In this document: one piece after another, positions 1-16,326 of the stretch
How the letters are laid out: each line of letters starts with the position of its first letter
How positions within the stretch are numbered: position 1 is the first letter of the stretch
NCBI RefSeq assembly: GCF_027744825.2
Contig: NC_071336.1
Span: 15,527,501-15,591,500 of the forward strand
DNA length: 64,000 nt
Source: Synchiropus splendidus
Taxonomy: Eukaryota > Chordata > Actinopteri > Syngnathiformes > Callionymidae
Reading direction: 5' to 3'
The notes under the pieces: model-generated
Told to the model about the DNA's origin: nothing
What the model saw: only the letters and a program-made list of their open reading frames with translations
The model's database searches: none
Program-made: the position numbers and the translations under genes

Positions 1-2215
<2,215 letters not shown>

Positions 2216-5200
2216 TTCTGGCAGTTTGGTGAATGGGTGGAGGTGGTCATCGACGACCGTCTGCCGGTGAAAGATGGGAAACTGCTGTTTGTTCACTCAG
2301 CTGAGGGAACCGAGTTCTGGAGTGCTCTGCTGGAAAAGGCCTACGCCAAGTGAGTGCGACCAAGTGTTTATATCCAAACAGGCTGCTGTAGTGTAACCCA
2401 TTCATCCTTTCCCTTCAAGCGCTCCTCATGTTGAACTGCGCCCTCTGGTGGAAGGCTTGCAATACACAACGGATTTATGAAATGTACCAGGTGTTGTGCT
2501 GAGGATGAAAATTGAGTCTGCTGACTGCTTTACAGCAACACCGGCGTAGGTTGCACAAAAAAGGTTGCCCATACAGTTAAAAAGAATGATTGAAAAGTAT
2601 TTTAAAACAGCAGCCTTCTTGTGACCTTGTCTTGAGCAAACATGACAAGGTCACTGAAGTTGAATCATCAACGAAAACGCTTCCAAAAGACAAAAAAAAA
2701 AATAAACCACTTCATGTAGAATCATATTATATAAGACAGCAGGAAGTCAAGCCTAATGAATAAAAAATAAAAGTGGTCATCCATCTTTGAAATAATCCGG
2801 TTTATGTCCGCACAGCTAACTAAAATGTGGGACATACACGAGTGATACACAACTCTGTAAAATTCCTCCTACAAGAAACAGCAGGTCGCAGAAGAAATTA
2901 TTTAGGAACTCACTACCTGAGTATTGTTATTAGAATTATTTTCAATCCAACCATTATTTTCAGATCCAAAAGAAGAAAATGTTTCCTTCCAAATCTCAGT
3001 TTTACTTGGATCATGCCAGACTTGATTCCTCCATTTCTTCATAAAACTCGCCATAAAGTGGCATTTTGTGGTTGATTCTACACAATATTGGTAGAATTTA
3101 GGCCTGTAGCTCTTCTGTTTTGCCACCAGGAGACAGCAATGCTCTGTGTCAGAAAACGAAAATTGAAGCTTATTCAAGCAGCAGAACTCTTGAGACACAA
3201 AGTAAGAACGTTGAATCTAATAAACACACTAGATAGGGACTATAAAAGTTTTTGTGTTCACTCTATTAGTTATGTCACTGGATAATTTGACCTTGTGTTC
3301 AAACTTGACCTTAAGATCTGTGCAGGATTGTGTTAGTTCTCACGTTAGTCTGATAAGATAAGGCCGAGTGCAGCTGTTGTGGAGTACAGCTGTGGTCTCC
3401 TCTGTGGGTGTGCCAGAGGAAGGGAGCAGAGAGTGGCGAGGAAACACTGAAGCTCGAGAGCAGCTGCAGTTAGATGTCGCTGGTCTGTTGACTTTCCGAT
3501 CTGCTGTACTGAAAGACAATCCATCCGCCTCCTGAACTTCTCGTCCATGTTTTTCTAATGTAACGGCTGTATCTTCTCGTCTGTGTGCCAGGCTGAATGG
3601 ATGTTACGAGGCTCTGTCAGGTGGGAGCACCTCAGAAGGCTTCGAGGACTTCACCGGTGGAGTGACGGAGATGTACGAGCTGAGTAAAGCTCCGTCTGAC
3701 CTCTTCAGCATCATCAGCAGAGCCATCGACCGAGGGTCCCTGCTGGGCTGCTCCATCGATGTCAGTATGGCCCAAGATACATAACATCGTGTTGCTGTGT
3801 TTTCCTTAGAAAACTAAGCGGGTTTTATTTAACTTAGATATATAGTGTCCAACATGAATGATCAGCAAAGTAATTTAAAAATCTGTAGCCAGGAAATTCC
3901 GCAATAAACTCATCATACATATGCTTCCTGTTAAAATCACATCACTTTTGGGCAAGATAATCCAAAACTTGTTTTCGGGACCAGGACACCTCTGAAAAAC
4001 AACCAAACCATCCTCTCCTTGTGGGAGGACCTTAAGAGCTGTTGAAATACCATTTTTACAGGTCAATAGGTTACAGTCTCCACTAAAGGTCAGAGGTCAA
4101 CTCACATTTCTACTCCAAAGTATGAAGTGACAGTCTAACTTGACTGAGACAGGGTGCTGAGCGGATCCCTGTTGGCGCTTATTGTATGGCCAGCAGGCTA
4201 ATGGACTGCTGCACACGTGTTTTGAAATACACCATGGGTTTTCTTCTCTTCATTTTAAGACCCACTTCGCTGAAACATGCACCTTATCCCTCTGGATAGA
4301 ACGTGTTGCCGATGTGACAGCCACAGTTATTCCCTGAGGTGCTTGACCTGTCAAACCAAAGTTGGTGAGGACATGTGTAACTTTTATCATGACTTAGCCT
4401 CATCCTCTTACTATTTATTATCAGTTTTAGTCTTTCAATTGATTCTCTTCATACTATATTTTCCTACCATACAAACCTGACTGTGGCTGACTTGGCTGAC
4501 CACGTTGGTTAGTAAAATTTTCACTTGGAATCATGAATTATTTATTAAGAGCCCAGTGATGAGTAAATAAGGCAGAGTATAACAATTCACATTTATTTTG
4601 TAAATTAATGACTATTGTACATCAGGATTTGATGAAGCCAAGCTTAATCATAACAAATAACTATTTTAAAAGGAGCCGCTGTGCTGGCTTCAGTATCATA
4701 TCATTGCTGCAGGAACGATGTAGACTGATTCAATGTTAAGTAATGTCTCGTGAGCGATAGCTCTGCATGGAGGAATCTGGAGCGGGTAATATGGGATGAC
4801 TGAGCAGAGAGATCTGATGAGACACTCCGTTATAACACGCTGTTCTCTCTCAGTGTCCCAGTCAAAGTGAGACTGTGTGATTCACCGCACCTGGAGACCT
4901 TTGGTTATTTAAACACTGTTGAAAGTCTACACCAAAACTCACTGGAGGGCATAAAGAGTGGAGAATGAGGGTATGGACGGTGGGGTCCGTAATGATGAAA
5001 ACATCCACATTGTCACAGATGAGTGTACCTCCTCTTGACGTCAGAAGGCATTAATGATTAAACCGTGCTGTCACTGTGACTGTGACCACTGACTGCAGGC
5101 GTCAGCAGTCCAGCTTCCTGTCACTGCCCCGTGGTGTGTGTCCTGCGTGAACGTCAGTGTTTTACCCGCCCTGTTTGTCCCCAGATCACCAGCACCAGAG

Positions 5201-8200
5201 ACATGGAGGCAGTAACCTTCAAGAAGCTGGTGAAGGGACACGCCTACTCTGTCACCGGCGTGGATGAAGTGAGTGCGTAGTTTTGACAAACACAAGCAAG
5301 GACTTAGCACCAGAGGGTCTGTTTGCTTTAATCTAGTGGCCATCACCAGAGCTGGCCTGTCGTAGTAAATCTCATCAGCAGTTCAAATTTAAAGGACAGA
5401 GGTGGACGGAGCAGAGATAATGTTGGCTGAGCAACACTTAACTGACAGTCTTTATAATGAAATATGAAAGTAAACTGACTGCAACATTAGTTCAAGGTTT
5501 TTCCTCAGACACTAACAAACCTGTTTTCATGTTCGGTGTAAAATGTAAGTGACTGTCATTCACATTCAATTCTGACTCACTAAAGCGAATACCATCTTTC
5601 TTGAAGTTTCTTTTTCCTATTTCAATTATTCCCCCTTTTAAACATTTTAGAATTTATTGTCAACATCCTCCTCTGGTTTGAGAACAGCCCGTTTACTTCT
5701 ACCTCTGTATTTTCAAGATTTATTTTCAGTCATTGAATTGACCTCCAGTGGTGATCAGGCACCAGCACACATTGACAGTTTGCCCTTTCAACTGGCATTT
5801 TTATGTGTGAAGTCAAGCCTGGCAGGGGTCACATTACTTTGTGGGTAACACTTTAGATTGGGGATCACATATTAACTATTAATAACCTAATTACTAGCCT
5901 TTATGATCAATTTACTATCAATCGACAGTATTTAGGATGATGTTTAGAGTGGACTTTAGTGGCCATTCATGGGTAAAATGTAGTTAGGCATAACAAGATA
6001 GTAATAAGTACTTTATAATGATTAATTACAGGCTTATACACATACAAATAAGCCGTTTATTTACTGTAATATATGTTCCCTAATCTAAAGTGTTGCCATT
6101 TTGTGTGTTCCCTTGAAGATGGCTTACACAATTTGTATTATAACTTGAAGACACCTCAACCAGTATTAGATCTACATGATGGCCCCGGACTGCAGCTGAC
6201 GGAAACATTTAACTGTGGATGAAAACTAAAAAAAGTCTGCCTCAACTATCTCTGCATTGTTCCTTGTGGGTTTAGTTCTTTGTCATCATCATAGCTTGTG
6301 TTTCTGCAGAATTTCTTCCAACATAGTTTGGGAGCTTGTAGCCTTCCAGGTCCACACAACTCGCCCTCTTTTCTTATATAAATCTGACTCGGGAGTATCC
6401 TCATATCCTGAATGAAAGACTACTTCTGTGCTACTCTTCTCGATTTTGTTTTTGTCAGCAGCAAAATGGTTTTGTCTGTTTTGTTTTGATTTTCCACCAG
6501 GAGTTAATGCTGGTGTATTAAAGCGCACAGTGTATGACCATATATATTTTGTCTGCCAGGTTGTGTACCGTGGAAATATGACCAAACTGGTGCGTATCAG
6601 AAACCCATGGGGGGAGATTGAATGGACGGGAGCGTGGAGTGACAAGTAAGTCTTTTTCTTGAACCCATTCAAGACTGTCACCGTTTGATAATTTGTGAAT
6701 TGATCAGTACTTCATACATATGTGAGACATGTTCGTTGATCAATAACAACGGTGCGAGGAGTTTCTCAAAATTGCAACTCCAACGTGCAACACCTTCTCA
6801 TGTCTTTGTGGTGAACCCCTCAGCTCCAGAGAGTGGGATAACGTTGACCGCTCAGTCAGAGGTCGTCTGCAGAACCGCAGCGAGGACGGGGAGTTCTGGT
6901 GAGTCTGCATCAGTGTCAAATTCAGTCATGTATTCACTGATGGGTTATGAAAATGTGTGTCTGTAGCTTTATGCTGGGAATCTTGACTAGCTTAACCGCT
7001 ACACAGGGGGCTGACATTTTGTTGTTGTTGACATGTATATTAGGTGTATTCATTATTCATCTACAGTATTTTGTGGAAGTCTTTTTCACAAATTACTGTT
7101 TAATGCTCCCAAAAGTCTGAAATTCTGTTTCTGAAATCAGGCTGGGACTTGATGGAATGATGTTAATGTAGATTAATGAATCCAAACAGGACAATATTGA
7201 TGTATAAACTAGTTTTCTCTGGCCAATAACAGGTGCACCTCATTATACAACCTGGTGTCATAGCCAAATATTCACGATGATGGAGGCTTAATGAAATTGA
7301 TGGATGGAAACTTTGATAACAAAGTTGGAGGCATAAAAGCACTGCACTTTATGCAGCAAAGTGTTCCACCTTGATCTTTATGGAAATGTGAACAGATTCA
7401 ACTTTAACTTATATATATATAAAAATATAAAATGTCAGAATAGGAATTATACACTATAAAACCTGAAATTATATATTTTTTTATCAAGTCCCACTCCGAC
7501 TGTGATGCTTAACGTCTTGCGGTGAATTTGACTGATCTGCTTCTTTCCTCCTGCCAGGATGTCATTCAGCGACTTCCTGCGTGAGTTCAGCCGTCTGGAG
7601 ATCTGCAACTTGACAGCAGACGCCCTGCAGCACAGCCAGATGAAGAAATGGAGCTCCTCACTGTTCCAGGGAGAATGGAGGAGAGGGAGCACTGCCGGGG
7701 GCTGCAGGAACTTCCCCGGTAAATGCTGACAACAAGTGAACAATTGCGTGTCTTTACACTGCGGTGTTGTCCTCCAACAACCTCATCATATGATCATCTT
7801 AAATCATCTACCTTGTGGAATTTCCTCACTGGCAATATAAGAAAGATGAGTCATAGGCCCTTTACATCTACTGAATCAAGCTAACCTTCTTTACCAATAG
7901 ACAGTGGACGTCCTCGTCGTGCAGATTCATCATCAATCATCATGAGACACACTCGCTGCTTTTAAGAAGTGCGGTGTGCAGAAAATGATTTATGAAAGTT
8001 TGACCTTTCTTCTGGTTCAAAATCATGTTTTGGCAAGCTTGAATATTTAAAATTTGGCTTAGCAGCAATCTATGTAAAACTTTCCACATTTAAAATATTT
8101 ACTAAAAATTCATTTTATTTGCTCAATGTTTAACATTACTGCCACTTTATGAATGGTGTGTCACAGTAATAGACATTTTGTGAATGGATGAGGAGTGAAA

Positions 8201-11200
8201 GGGGACAGTGTTTAGAAGTAAATTTGCATGTCTTAGTTTTTACCATTTTTGTGCCTTTTTATTTTCATTTGTTTTATATTATACTCCTTGGTTTATTTCT
8301 AGCGGCTGATAACTTATGCTTTCATGTTTATGTCTTCATTGCATTTTAACATTTAATGATTCATAATTTTCATACATATTTTTGCACTACCTGTAATGCC
8401 ATAATAATTAATCAGCTTCCATTCAGAATTCTATAAACACTATTGTGTGAGAACATAATTAAACATAACAAATAGAGTGGAAACTGATTTCCCATGCCGT
8501 CAGTTCAGCTCCTCAGATGTCTGGCTGGGGACCTTCCTGTGGATGGTACTTGATCACAGCGATGATCACAGTATCTTGTGCATGAGTTGCCTCTCTGTCA
8601 ACCACACTGCCAAATTGCCTGCATGCTTCTGCATGCTGACAAAAGTTACAAAAAAAGCAATTTTGGCACATAGCTACACACAACAAAAGTCAAAAGGGAT
8701 GACTGTTGACTGGCTGCAAGGTCAAACCAAAAAAAATGGCTGAGCCAGGAAGCCAGTCTTCCAGAAAACTTATGATTTATTTAATTTCATATTAATATAT
8801 TTCTGTTTTCTATTGACATTCCTCCAGTGACTCCATGGATGACTCATTACTCCTGTTTGACTTCTTGTCTCCAGCAACCTTCTGGCTTAATCCCCAGTTC
8901 AAGATCTTGTTGCAGCACCCCGACACTCCTGGCCAATCAGATTGCAGCTTCTTAGTCGCTCTGATGCAGAAGGATCGCAGAAAGAAACGGCGAGAGGGAA
9001 AGGATATGGAGACCATTGGATTCGCCGTCTACGAGGTGCGAGAACACTCACTGCTGGTGATGTTTTCTTGAGTTGATGCATATTAACATGTTGTTTTTCC
9101 CCCCTCCAGGTCCCTGATGCGGTACGAGCTCGACTTCATTCATCCCTCTGTCTGCAAATAACATTTGATTGTTGTGCGAAACGTTCCGGGAGTCTTTCTC
9201 AATTGCTGTTTTCCTGCAGATGGCAGGAAAATCAGGCGTCCACCTAAAGCGAGATTTCTTTCTGACCCACGCGTCCAGCGCTCGCTCTGAGCTCTTCATT
9301 AATCTGAGGGAGGTCAGCTCTCGCCTGAGGCTTCCAGCAGGGGAGTACATCATCGTGCCCTCCACCTTTGAACCTCACAAGGAGGCCGACTTCGTTCTGA
9401 GAGTTTTCTCCGAAAAGCCTGCCAACTCTGAGTGAGTGCAGCAGCCTGACCGCAGCTGTGCACGGCTGGATTCTGTCGCATGACCAATGAGATAATAACA
9501 ACGATGCCATTTTGCGTCACTGAATTGGTGTGGCTTGCTGCTAATAATCGTGACATCTACTCATCAGAAATGGAAATAATAGAATAATAATAGATGATAA
9601 CAGAAATAATGCTCATTCTGCTGAGTTAGCGTTGTTGTTCCTTTCCGTCATATTTTTGGCCATATTGGTAAACATAAATGTTTTGTCAGGGAACTGGATG
9701 ACGACGTTGAAGCGGAGATTCCAGAAGAGGTGAGAGCAGGAGACGACTGTGCTTCTGCATGCAGTCACGTGACTCGGTGCCGATTGGCTGAACGTTCGAT
9801 TTTTGTGTTGCAGCCCAAACTTGAAGAGAGTCAGATCGATTCTGGCTTCAAGAGTCTGTTCCGGCAGTTGGCTGGTCCGGTAAGTCACGTGTGACGTTTA
9901 GATAGTGACCTTATAGAAACAATAGATAACCTTTTCTGACCTGTGTGTCAACAGGACATGGAAATAAGTGTGACTGAACTGCAGACTATATTGAACAGGA
10001 TCATCAGTAAACGTCAGTAGCTGACATGACTCTTTTTCTAATGTATTTCTTTGGTGAAGGGTATATGGCTGTGCCTGTCCCTCATGACTGTTCTCTTTCT
10101 AACAGACAAAGACTTGAAAACAGATGGATTCACCAAGGAAGCCTGTCGCAGTATGATCAACTTAATGGACGTATCCTTGATCATGGCGTCGCCAAGCACC
10201 AAGGCTTTATTTAATTTATCAAAACTCAGGTTGAAGCTCCCTTAACTTCCCGCCATAGACGGACGGCAGCGGTAAGCTCGGCCTCACTGAGTTCCACGTG
10301 CTCTGGGAGAAGATCAAGCGATATCTGGTGAGAGCGGATGTTGCTAGTTTTGACACCGGGTCAGCAGGCTGGGTTCTTTCTAGATAATTTTTCTCCTGGT
10401 ATGATGCTGATCTCTTCTTCCTGTAGACAATATTCAGAAACTTCGACCTGGACAAGTCGGGCACCATGAGCTCCTACGAGATGAGGATGGCTCTTGAGTC
10501 TGCAGGTAAATCCAAATGCAAACGCAGTTAGAGCTCAGCACACTTTGCTCACTCATTGGGTGATTGAGGCACGGAAAAATGAATAATAAATGCCATGTAT
10601 CTTAAACTTCACTTGCTAACAAAGTGGTGATTTCTACTCTCATGAACCAGGTTGTATAGATGGCACCTTCGCTGACTTGGTTTGATAGAGATTTCTATTA
10701 AGATGGTATTCATTAAGTTTGGCTGACATTTACTCACACCCTTTATTGTTGCGTGCTTTGTATACTTGTTGTTCATCTCATGGTATATGTCACATGCTAT
10801 ATGTGACTTCATGCACTGACCCAGACACCATAAAGCACTAAAATGCTTAGGACTGTGTGAATGATTTAGCAGCAAGATTTCATTGTTGACAAGGACCTGC
10901 AGTTTGCTGTTGACTGACCAGACTGCTGAAGGTTTTCAGGTTTAAGAGAAACTCTAGTTCAAGGACATGTTGTGTTTGCCCATTACTCCTATATGACCTT
11001 TGTAAATCCCAAGGTTCCAGGCCTGAAGAGACCTGATGTGTGATGGTTCAAGGATTTGAAAAGTTTACCTGAAGCTGTCTGAATGAATGGTGTCGCGTTT
11101 ACAAGAGCCCAGTCACCTTTATTACAAGCTACAAGCAAGAGTTTTGTCTGAAGAAATAAAACGATCTAACAATAATGTGTCTGTCATGTGTCCCCTGCAG

Positions 11201-12958
11201 GCTTCAAGCTGACCAACCATCTGTTCCAACTGATCATCCTGCGCTACACGGAGGCCGACATGGCTGTCGACTTTGACAACTTCGTAACGTGCCTGGTCAG
11301 GCTGGAGACCATGTTCAGTGAGTCCAGCCCACACGTGTCAATTCATCAGAGCTTTATGCTGAAGCTGTCCTGTCGTGTGGATATTTTTAAAAGTTGAAAC
11401 TGGCAGCTACAAATGTGGATGCATGCTACTGTTCTCGTATTACAATGAGCACACATTGTTGGAGGTGTTGGCTACATGGGCCACAGCATACAGTCTGAGA
11501 TCATGTACCGGTGTCTTCTAACCGTAACAGCCATGGTTGAAGAACAATCTTGATGCGGTGCCAGGATGTTTTCAATTTTTTTCTATTTCAACTTAAAGTC
11601 ACAGGCTCTTGAATCACACCTATAGGGATCACCTATACACACCACACATCTGTAGAGATCCATATTTGCATCTAAACTTAAATGTGACATAATTTTGGAA
11701 CCAGATATAGTCATATACCTATATAAGGTTTTGTTGCAAACTGACAAGTAATTGACTGGATCATGGGTGGACAAATACATGTCTGAAGAGTGAACATACA
11801 GTATGTTCTGGTGCGTCAGCAAAAAAAAAAAAAAAAAAGGGAACAAAAATGTATATCTTGATATTTGCGCTTATAGTGCAACGTCATGAAGTATAAGTGT
11901 ACTGAGAACGTACGTACGAAAAGAACATACGAAAAGAACAATAATATAATGATATATAAAAACTTGTTTAAAGACATTTTAGTAACACCCGAGAGCAGGG
12001 ATCACATATTAACTATTAATAAGCTAATTACCAGCATATTAGCTGTTAATAATCAGTAATGAAGGTGTTGAACGTTTGCTGATCATTTCAGGCCAAAGTA
12101 TAGTCTGGCTGAACAAGATGCAAATTGTATTTATAGTGAGTAAAGTACAGGTTGCTGCTAGTACACATATAATAATAATAAGTAGTTTGTTTGTGGTAAT
12201 ACATGTTCCCTAATGTGAAGTGTAACTGGTATTTTGTATCCGTGTATTTATTGTTATTATTTCAGCATTAATAAGTAATTGTGGCAAATGAAATACATTT
12301 GCAAAAAGGTCAACATTACTCACTAAGGAAATATAAATAATAAAAAAACTGAGAAGTAAAAGGGAAGTAAGATAAGTTACTGCGAAGTAAGATAAAAGTA
12401 TCAAAAGAAAATGTAATCCACACAACGAGATAAATGGAATAGAAAACGTATTCAAAGATTGGCAACTATATTGTGTGTTGCATAGTAAAAGGCATCAAAT
12501 CTAGTCTGTTTTACATTCTACAACTTTCCACGCCTCAATAGTCCTGTCGCTGTTTATTTTAAAATCCTCTCTTTAAACTTAGGAACTCTGCTCTGTCAAA
12601 CGCTGAGACTGTCGACACACTGTTGACCTTTGTTGTAATATGAGGTTCAGAGGTTGCCGCTGACCACCCTATAACGTTTTAACAGTTCAGGACAGGTGTT
12701 GCTTTTGAAGGTCTTATCTGATTTTATTTTCTGTCTTATTGGATTCAGATTTCCCCCTGTGCCTCTTACTTTGTGACTCCAGTGTGTGACCTCCTCACTC
12801 TGTCTTCCAGAAACCTTCAAGACAATGGACGCTGACCGGGATGGTGAAATCACCCTCAACTTCTACCAGGTACAACCACGTCTCATTCGTTCATGGTGAC
12901 CGGTGCTTATGGTGATGTTACCGCTCCACAGTGGATCTCGCTGACCATGTTTGCCTGA
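2216..12958 (+). CDS. capn1: Calpain-1-like large subunit, 3' part of the gene (18 exons)
   Basis: Calcium-dependent cytosolic cysteine protease; the window holds the C-terminal 557 residues. Exons: 2216-2349, 3592-3760, 5185-5268, 6560-6645, 6824-6898, 7558-7718, 8875-9035, 9110-9121, 9220-9431, 9690-9729, 9814-9879, 9955-10012, 10106-10170, 10259-10327, 10427-10505, 11201-11317, 12811-12869, 12932-12958; every junction keeps frame. It starts inside the protease core ([11 protein letters not shown]). The catalytic His lies in KGHAYSVTG (5185 exon) and the catalytic Asn in [10 protein letters not shown] (6560 exon). The C2-like domain follows, then a penta-EF-hand domain with [26 protein letters not shown] and DADRDGEI. 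The end WISLTMFA* and the linker [20 protein letters not shown] match calpain-1 better than calpain-2. The catalytic Cys and start codon are outside the window. Introns are short except 11318-12810. Calpain-3, -8 or -9 are less likely. Confidence 0.93.
5843..6098. mobile_element. MITE-like element, copy 1 (calpain intron)
   Basis: A 256-base AT-rich block with imperfect terminal inverted repeats. The left end GGTAACACTTTAGATTGGGG pairs with the right end, whose reverse complement reads GGCAACACTTTAGATTAGGG, and similarity continues inward (ATCACATATTA against AACATATATTA). It has no coding capacity. Related copies lie at 11990-12230 and 55851-55965. The transposon superfamily was not determined. 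Confidence 0.75.
11990..12230. mobile_element. MITE-like element, copy 2 (calpain intron)
   Basis: It shares ATCACATATTAACTATTAAT with the left end of the copy at 5843, and ATGTTCCCTAAT followed by AAGTGT with its right end. The terminal repeats are more decayed than in copy 1. Its interior resembles the fragment at 55851-55965. Confidence 0.65.
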
Positions 12959-15900
12959 AGACCGCACTCTCAACTGTCCCCCACATCATCTGCTTGTGTC
13001 AGAAGTGCCTTTTCTCCTGCGAGCTGATCTCCATTTCTGGTGTCTGACGCCTCGTACTGTACATTTCTCTCAATGATGTCTCAACAGTGAATAATGGCCT
13101 GACGTTCGGTCCACAGATGTAAAGATGCTGATCTTGTCGCAGGCTGAGGCTAATTCTGGGTGTTACTGTAATCCCTTTTATAACATTACTATAGAGAATG
13201 GTTCAAATTCTTCAGTGGACAAATATATATTTTTAATAACTGCTTTCTTTCCAAATAGCTCACCTCATTCTAATTCTGGTTGGCACGGATCATGGTAAAA
13301 AAAGTGCAAAGAATTTCCGTAATTATAGATTTTCTCCTTATAACAACAGTCGATGAAGAAAAAGGAATGTGGTGTTTTTTTCTCTTAAATTACAGCACAT
13401 CCTAATCGTGAATATCAATGATACATGTGCAGCTTTTGTTTCAGCCCAACGAATTTGATCCACAAAAATATGGTTAGGCACCTTTCTAAAAGGCTCAACA
13501 ACTTTCTCTGAAGTGTTATACAGTAGCAGTTCATGCATCAGTTCATCTACAACAAGCCCATATTGTAGAGCACTTTAATGGAATTATATTTTTTCATGCA
13601 GCTTTGGCTCAGCTATATTCACATATCCTCCATCTATTCAATACCAATATATGCCAAATGCACTCCGAACACTTGAGTTCTGCTTATTCACTGAAGGTGT
13701 CAGCGCTCGTTCCTCTAAAACCTGCCCTCACCAGGAGCAATCACTCTATATTTGTGACAAAATGGTGGGAAAAGAGTGAAAGAAGCAGAAAACCACATGT
13801 ATCTCATATTTTTTAAACATTTAAAAAAAATCTTAAAAAGCAGTATTGTTGCTAAAAGAAGTCCAAAGCAGTCTGGTTATCTGAAGGCACTATGCAAAAG
13901 TATTTTACATCTTATAAAGCTTGGTATCCAAATAAATCTGCTTGCTGGCAAACATACATTTTGTTCTTATGAACATATTGAAAATAAATGTATTTATGGA
14001 GCTAGTCTGTTTTAATTTTAATGGAACCCCTGTTCTAAACACATGGTACATAGAGGGCGCTAGCGCTCGCCCACTCAGAAGCACATCTGAGCTCGTCTAA
14101 TGTGCAGAGCAAAATGCAGAGTTGGTGGGGAGTTGTTTTCTTTGTCAGGAAGTGTTTGAGGAAACAACAGACTAAATGGTTACTAATAGGATTTCTTGTG
14201 TAGACCCCTGAGCCAACACTGCTCATGTTCTCATCTAGCTTGCAGCAATAAATGATGTCAATCGGAAAATAACAATCACCCCTTTAAGGTTCATTTTGAA
14301 ACGCCCAGATGTCGATTATGTACGATTATGTATACTTTAAAATTCCTACAGTGCAACATTGAAATGAATCATTTGCAGCAAGCAGCCAAGTGTGAAGTGG
14401 AGTCACGGATGAAGTGTTGTGTGTTTCATCTAGTTCTTCTGTGCCTCATTCATTATTTTATGACACGTATGCATTAGATGCACACAGACAATGGTGCCAA
14501 ATCATAGAGAATGTTTGCTTCACTAACCAACACGTTTTCTCGATGCATGGCTATCTTTTTTTTTTTTTTTTGACTGAGGGTGAGGACCTTTCAGAATCTA
14601 TGCTTGAAGTGGTTTTTAAAGGGAACAAAAGCGTCTTAACAGGAATGCAGAGTAGCAATTACAAGAGCTATAAGTGTTGTATGCATGTGCTGTGATATCG
14701 TTTCTGCCTGCCAAATCGTTTTTTGTAATGAAATCCACAATGTTGATTATTGATAAAAGCCTACAACTTATTTTGGGGAAAGCAAAACGTGTATTTTCCA
14801 ACTTGCTTCTGAAAAGCATTTTTCATGATCAAGAAGTGGTTGCATACGAAAGTTGTGTTTTTTCTTATCTGAAAACTTTTGGAGACTTTTGTGTGCCAAG
14901 TTCTGAATGCAAGCTGATGTTTACTACATTTACCTTGTGGGTCACTGTGGAGGGACTTTGTTTACTGTTGTCTGTATCATCATGACGATTAAAAGATGCT
15001 GAGCTGTTCACATATTTTTAAAAATCTTCTGTGTTTAAATGATGCAACATCTACACTTGCTTACAAGTTCTAACAGCTCTCGCCGACCACTCATTCCTCA
15101 CAACTGACGCCTTCAGATGACAAGCTTTTGACCTCAATGTAAGGTCAAAAACATGCTCAACCGCTGCATCTGATGAAGTTTTCCTGTCTTCGCGTGGCAT
15201 AACTGTGGAGCTTCAGAATGAGTCAATAGAGCGGTTTCAGGTTTCAGACTGGGGAAAACCCACACGTTGACTACTAGAAAGAAACGTAAAATCATCCAAA
15301 CTCATTTATGAACATAGATTGCTGAGGAGCGTTCACCAGCCACTTCAACGTCGCACAGTACGAGGTCTGTCTAGAATGAACTGTTTGTAAGAGTATCATG
15401 GTGGAAAACCACATGTAAGAAACATCTCACGTTACTCATCTTATCATGTCCTGAAGTTCCTAGTATGAGGAACTATCTATAGTTTCAGCAGTTACTTTTG
15501 CTCTTCTCTCTGAGCTCATGCAAATTTAGTGGCAAAATGGCGAACCTAATTCACCATTAAATGCCACGTTAGTCCCAGCCATGGCTTGTGAAGCTTCTAA
15601 TGCTGAACGTTCCTCTCACAAATATCTACAGTAGCAGTGTCTTCATCTAAGACATCTGCAATGAAAACTGTAAGCTTCGTTTCTTTATCACTTGAACTTT
15701 GTCTTGTCTCACATAATGCTCATGTCTTGATAATTTTTAAGTAACTCTCCAGAACAAAAAACAAAGTTCTTCTAATATATAAAGTTGGATCGACTGTGCA
15801 GTTATGCCTGCACAAGTTTCAGTCGCGGCACATCGAGCATCTCCCATGTTTTCGCTCTCAAACTATAATTCTAATACGAGGCCATGAGCACAAGAAACGA

Positions 15901-16326
15901 GTGAGTGTAATAAATAGTACCTTTAATAATAATGTTCATATCAAAATAAAAAAACAACAACAATGCAATATCTCCTAGGAATATCTCTCTAGGTAAAACA
16001 AATTTCAGCAACGCAACATTACGACATTTACAGAAGATTTCTTGTCCATTGTTAAGTTAAAGCTGCAGACATTTACAGTAGCAGATCAAATATTAAGTTA
16101 CAATATATGTTAACGTTGTGTAAAAGCGGCGGTGTCGTCTCAAAGAGGAATGTGAAACGGGTAGAAACAGCCAGGTGAAAAAGCAAAGGTTGCGCGAGCT
16201 CTGCAATTTTGACATGTCATGTGATCTCTATTGATTTAAGGTTCTTCAGATTAGCACCTCATTTGACCCCGAGCAGCTCAGCTGCCGGCCTCAAGGCTGA
16301 AGTAGTACTCAAAGCCAGTTAGCAAC
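12959..16326. other. Intergenic region between capn1 and pnp, including both 3' ends
   Basis: The calpain and PNP genes converge here. The 5' part should be the calpain 3' UTR; AATAAA occurs at 13983-13988 and 14247-14252, but I cannot say which is used. Short runs of T (14.56 kb) and A occur. Several ORFs of 60-100 codons are unrelated to anything I recognise and look like chance. Confidence 0.5.
15922..15927 (-). terminator. Candidate polyadenylation signal of pnp
   Basis: On the minus strand this reads ATTAAA, about 400 bases beyond the PNP stop codon. It is a common variant of the poly(A) hexamer. Chance occurrence is possible in this AT-rich DNA. Confidence 0.35.

Noticed and set aside
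6289..6681. 130-codon minus-strand ORF across a calpain exon
   Set aside because: Antisense shadow of the exon at 6560-6645, which is clearly coding on the plus strand.
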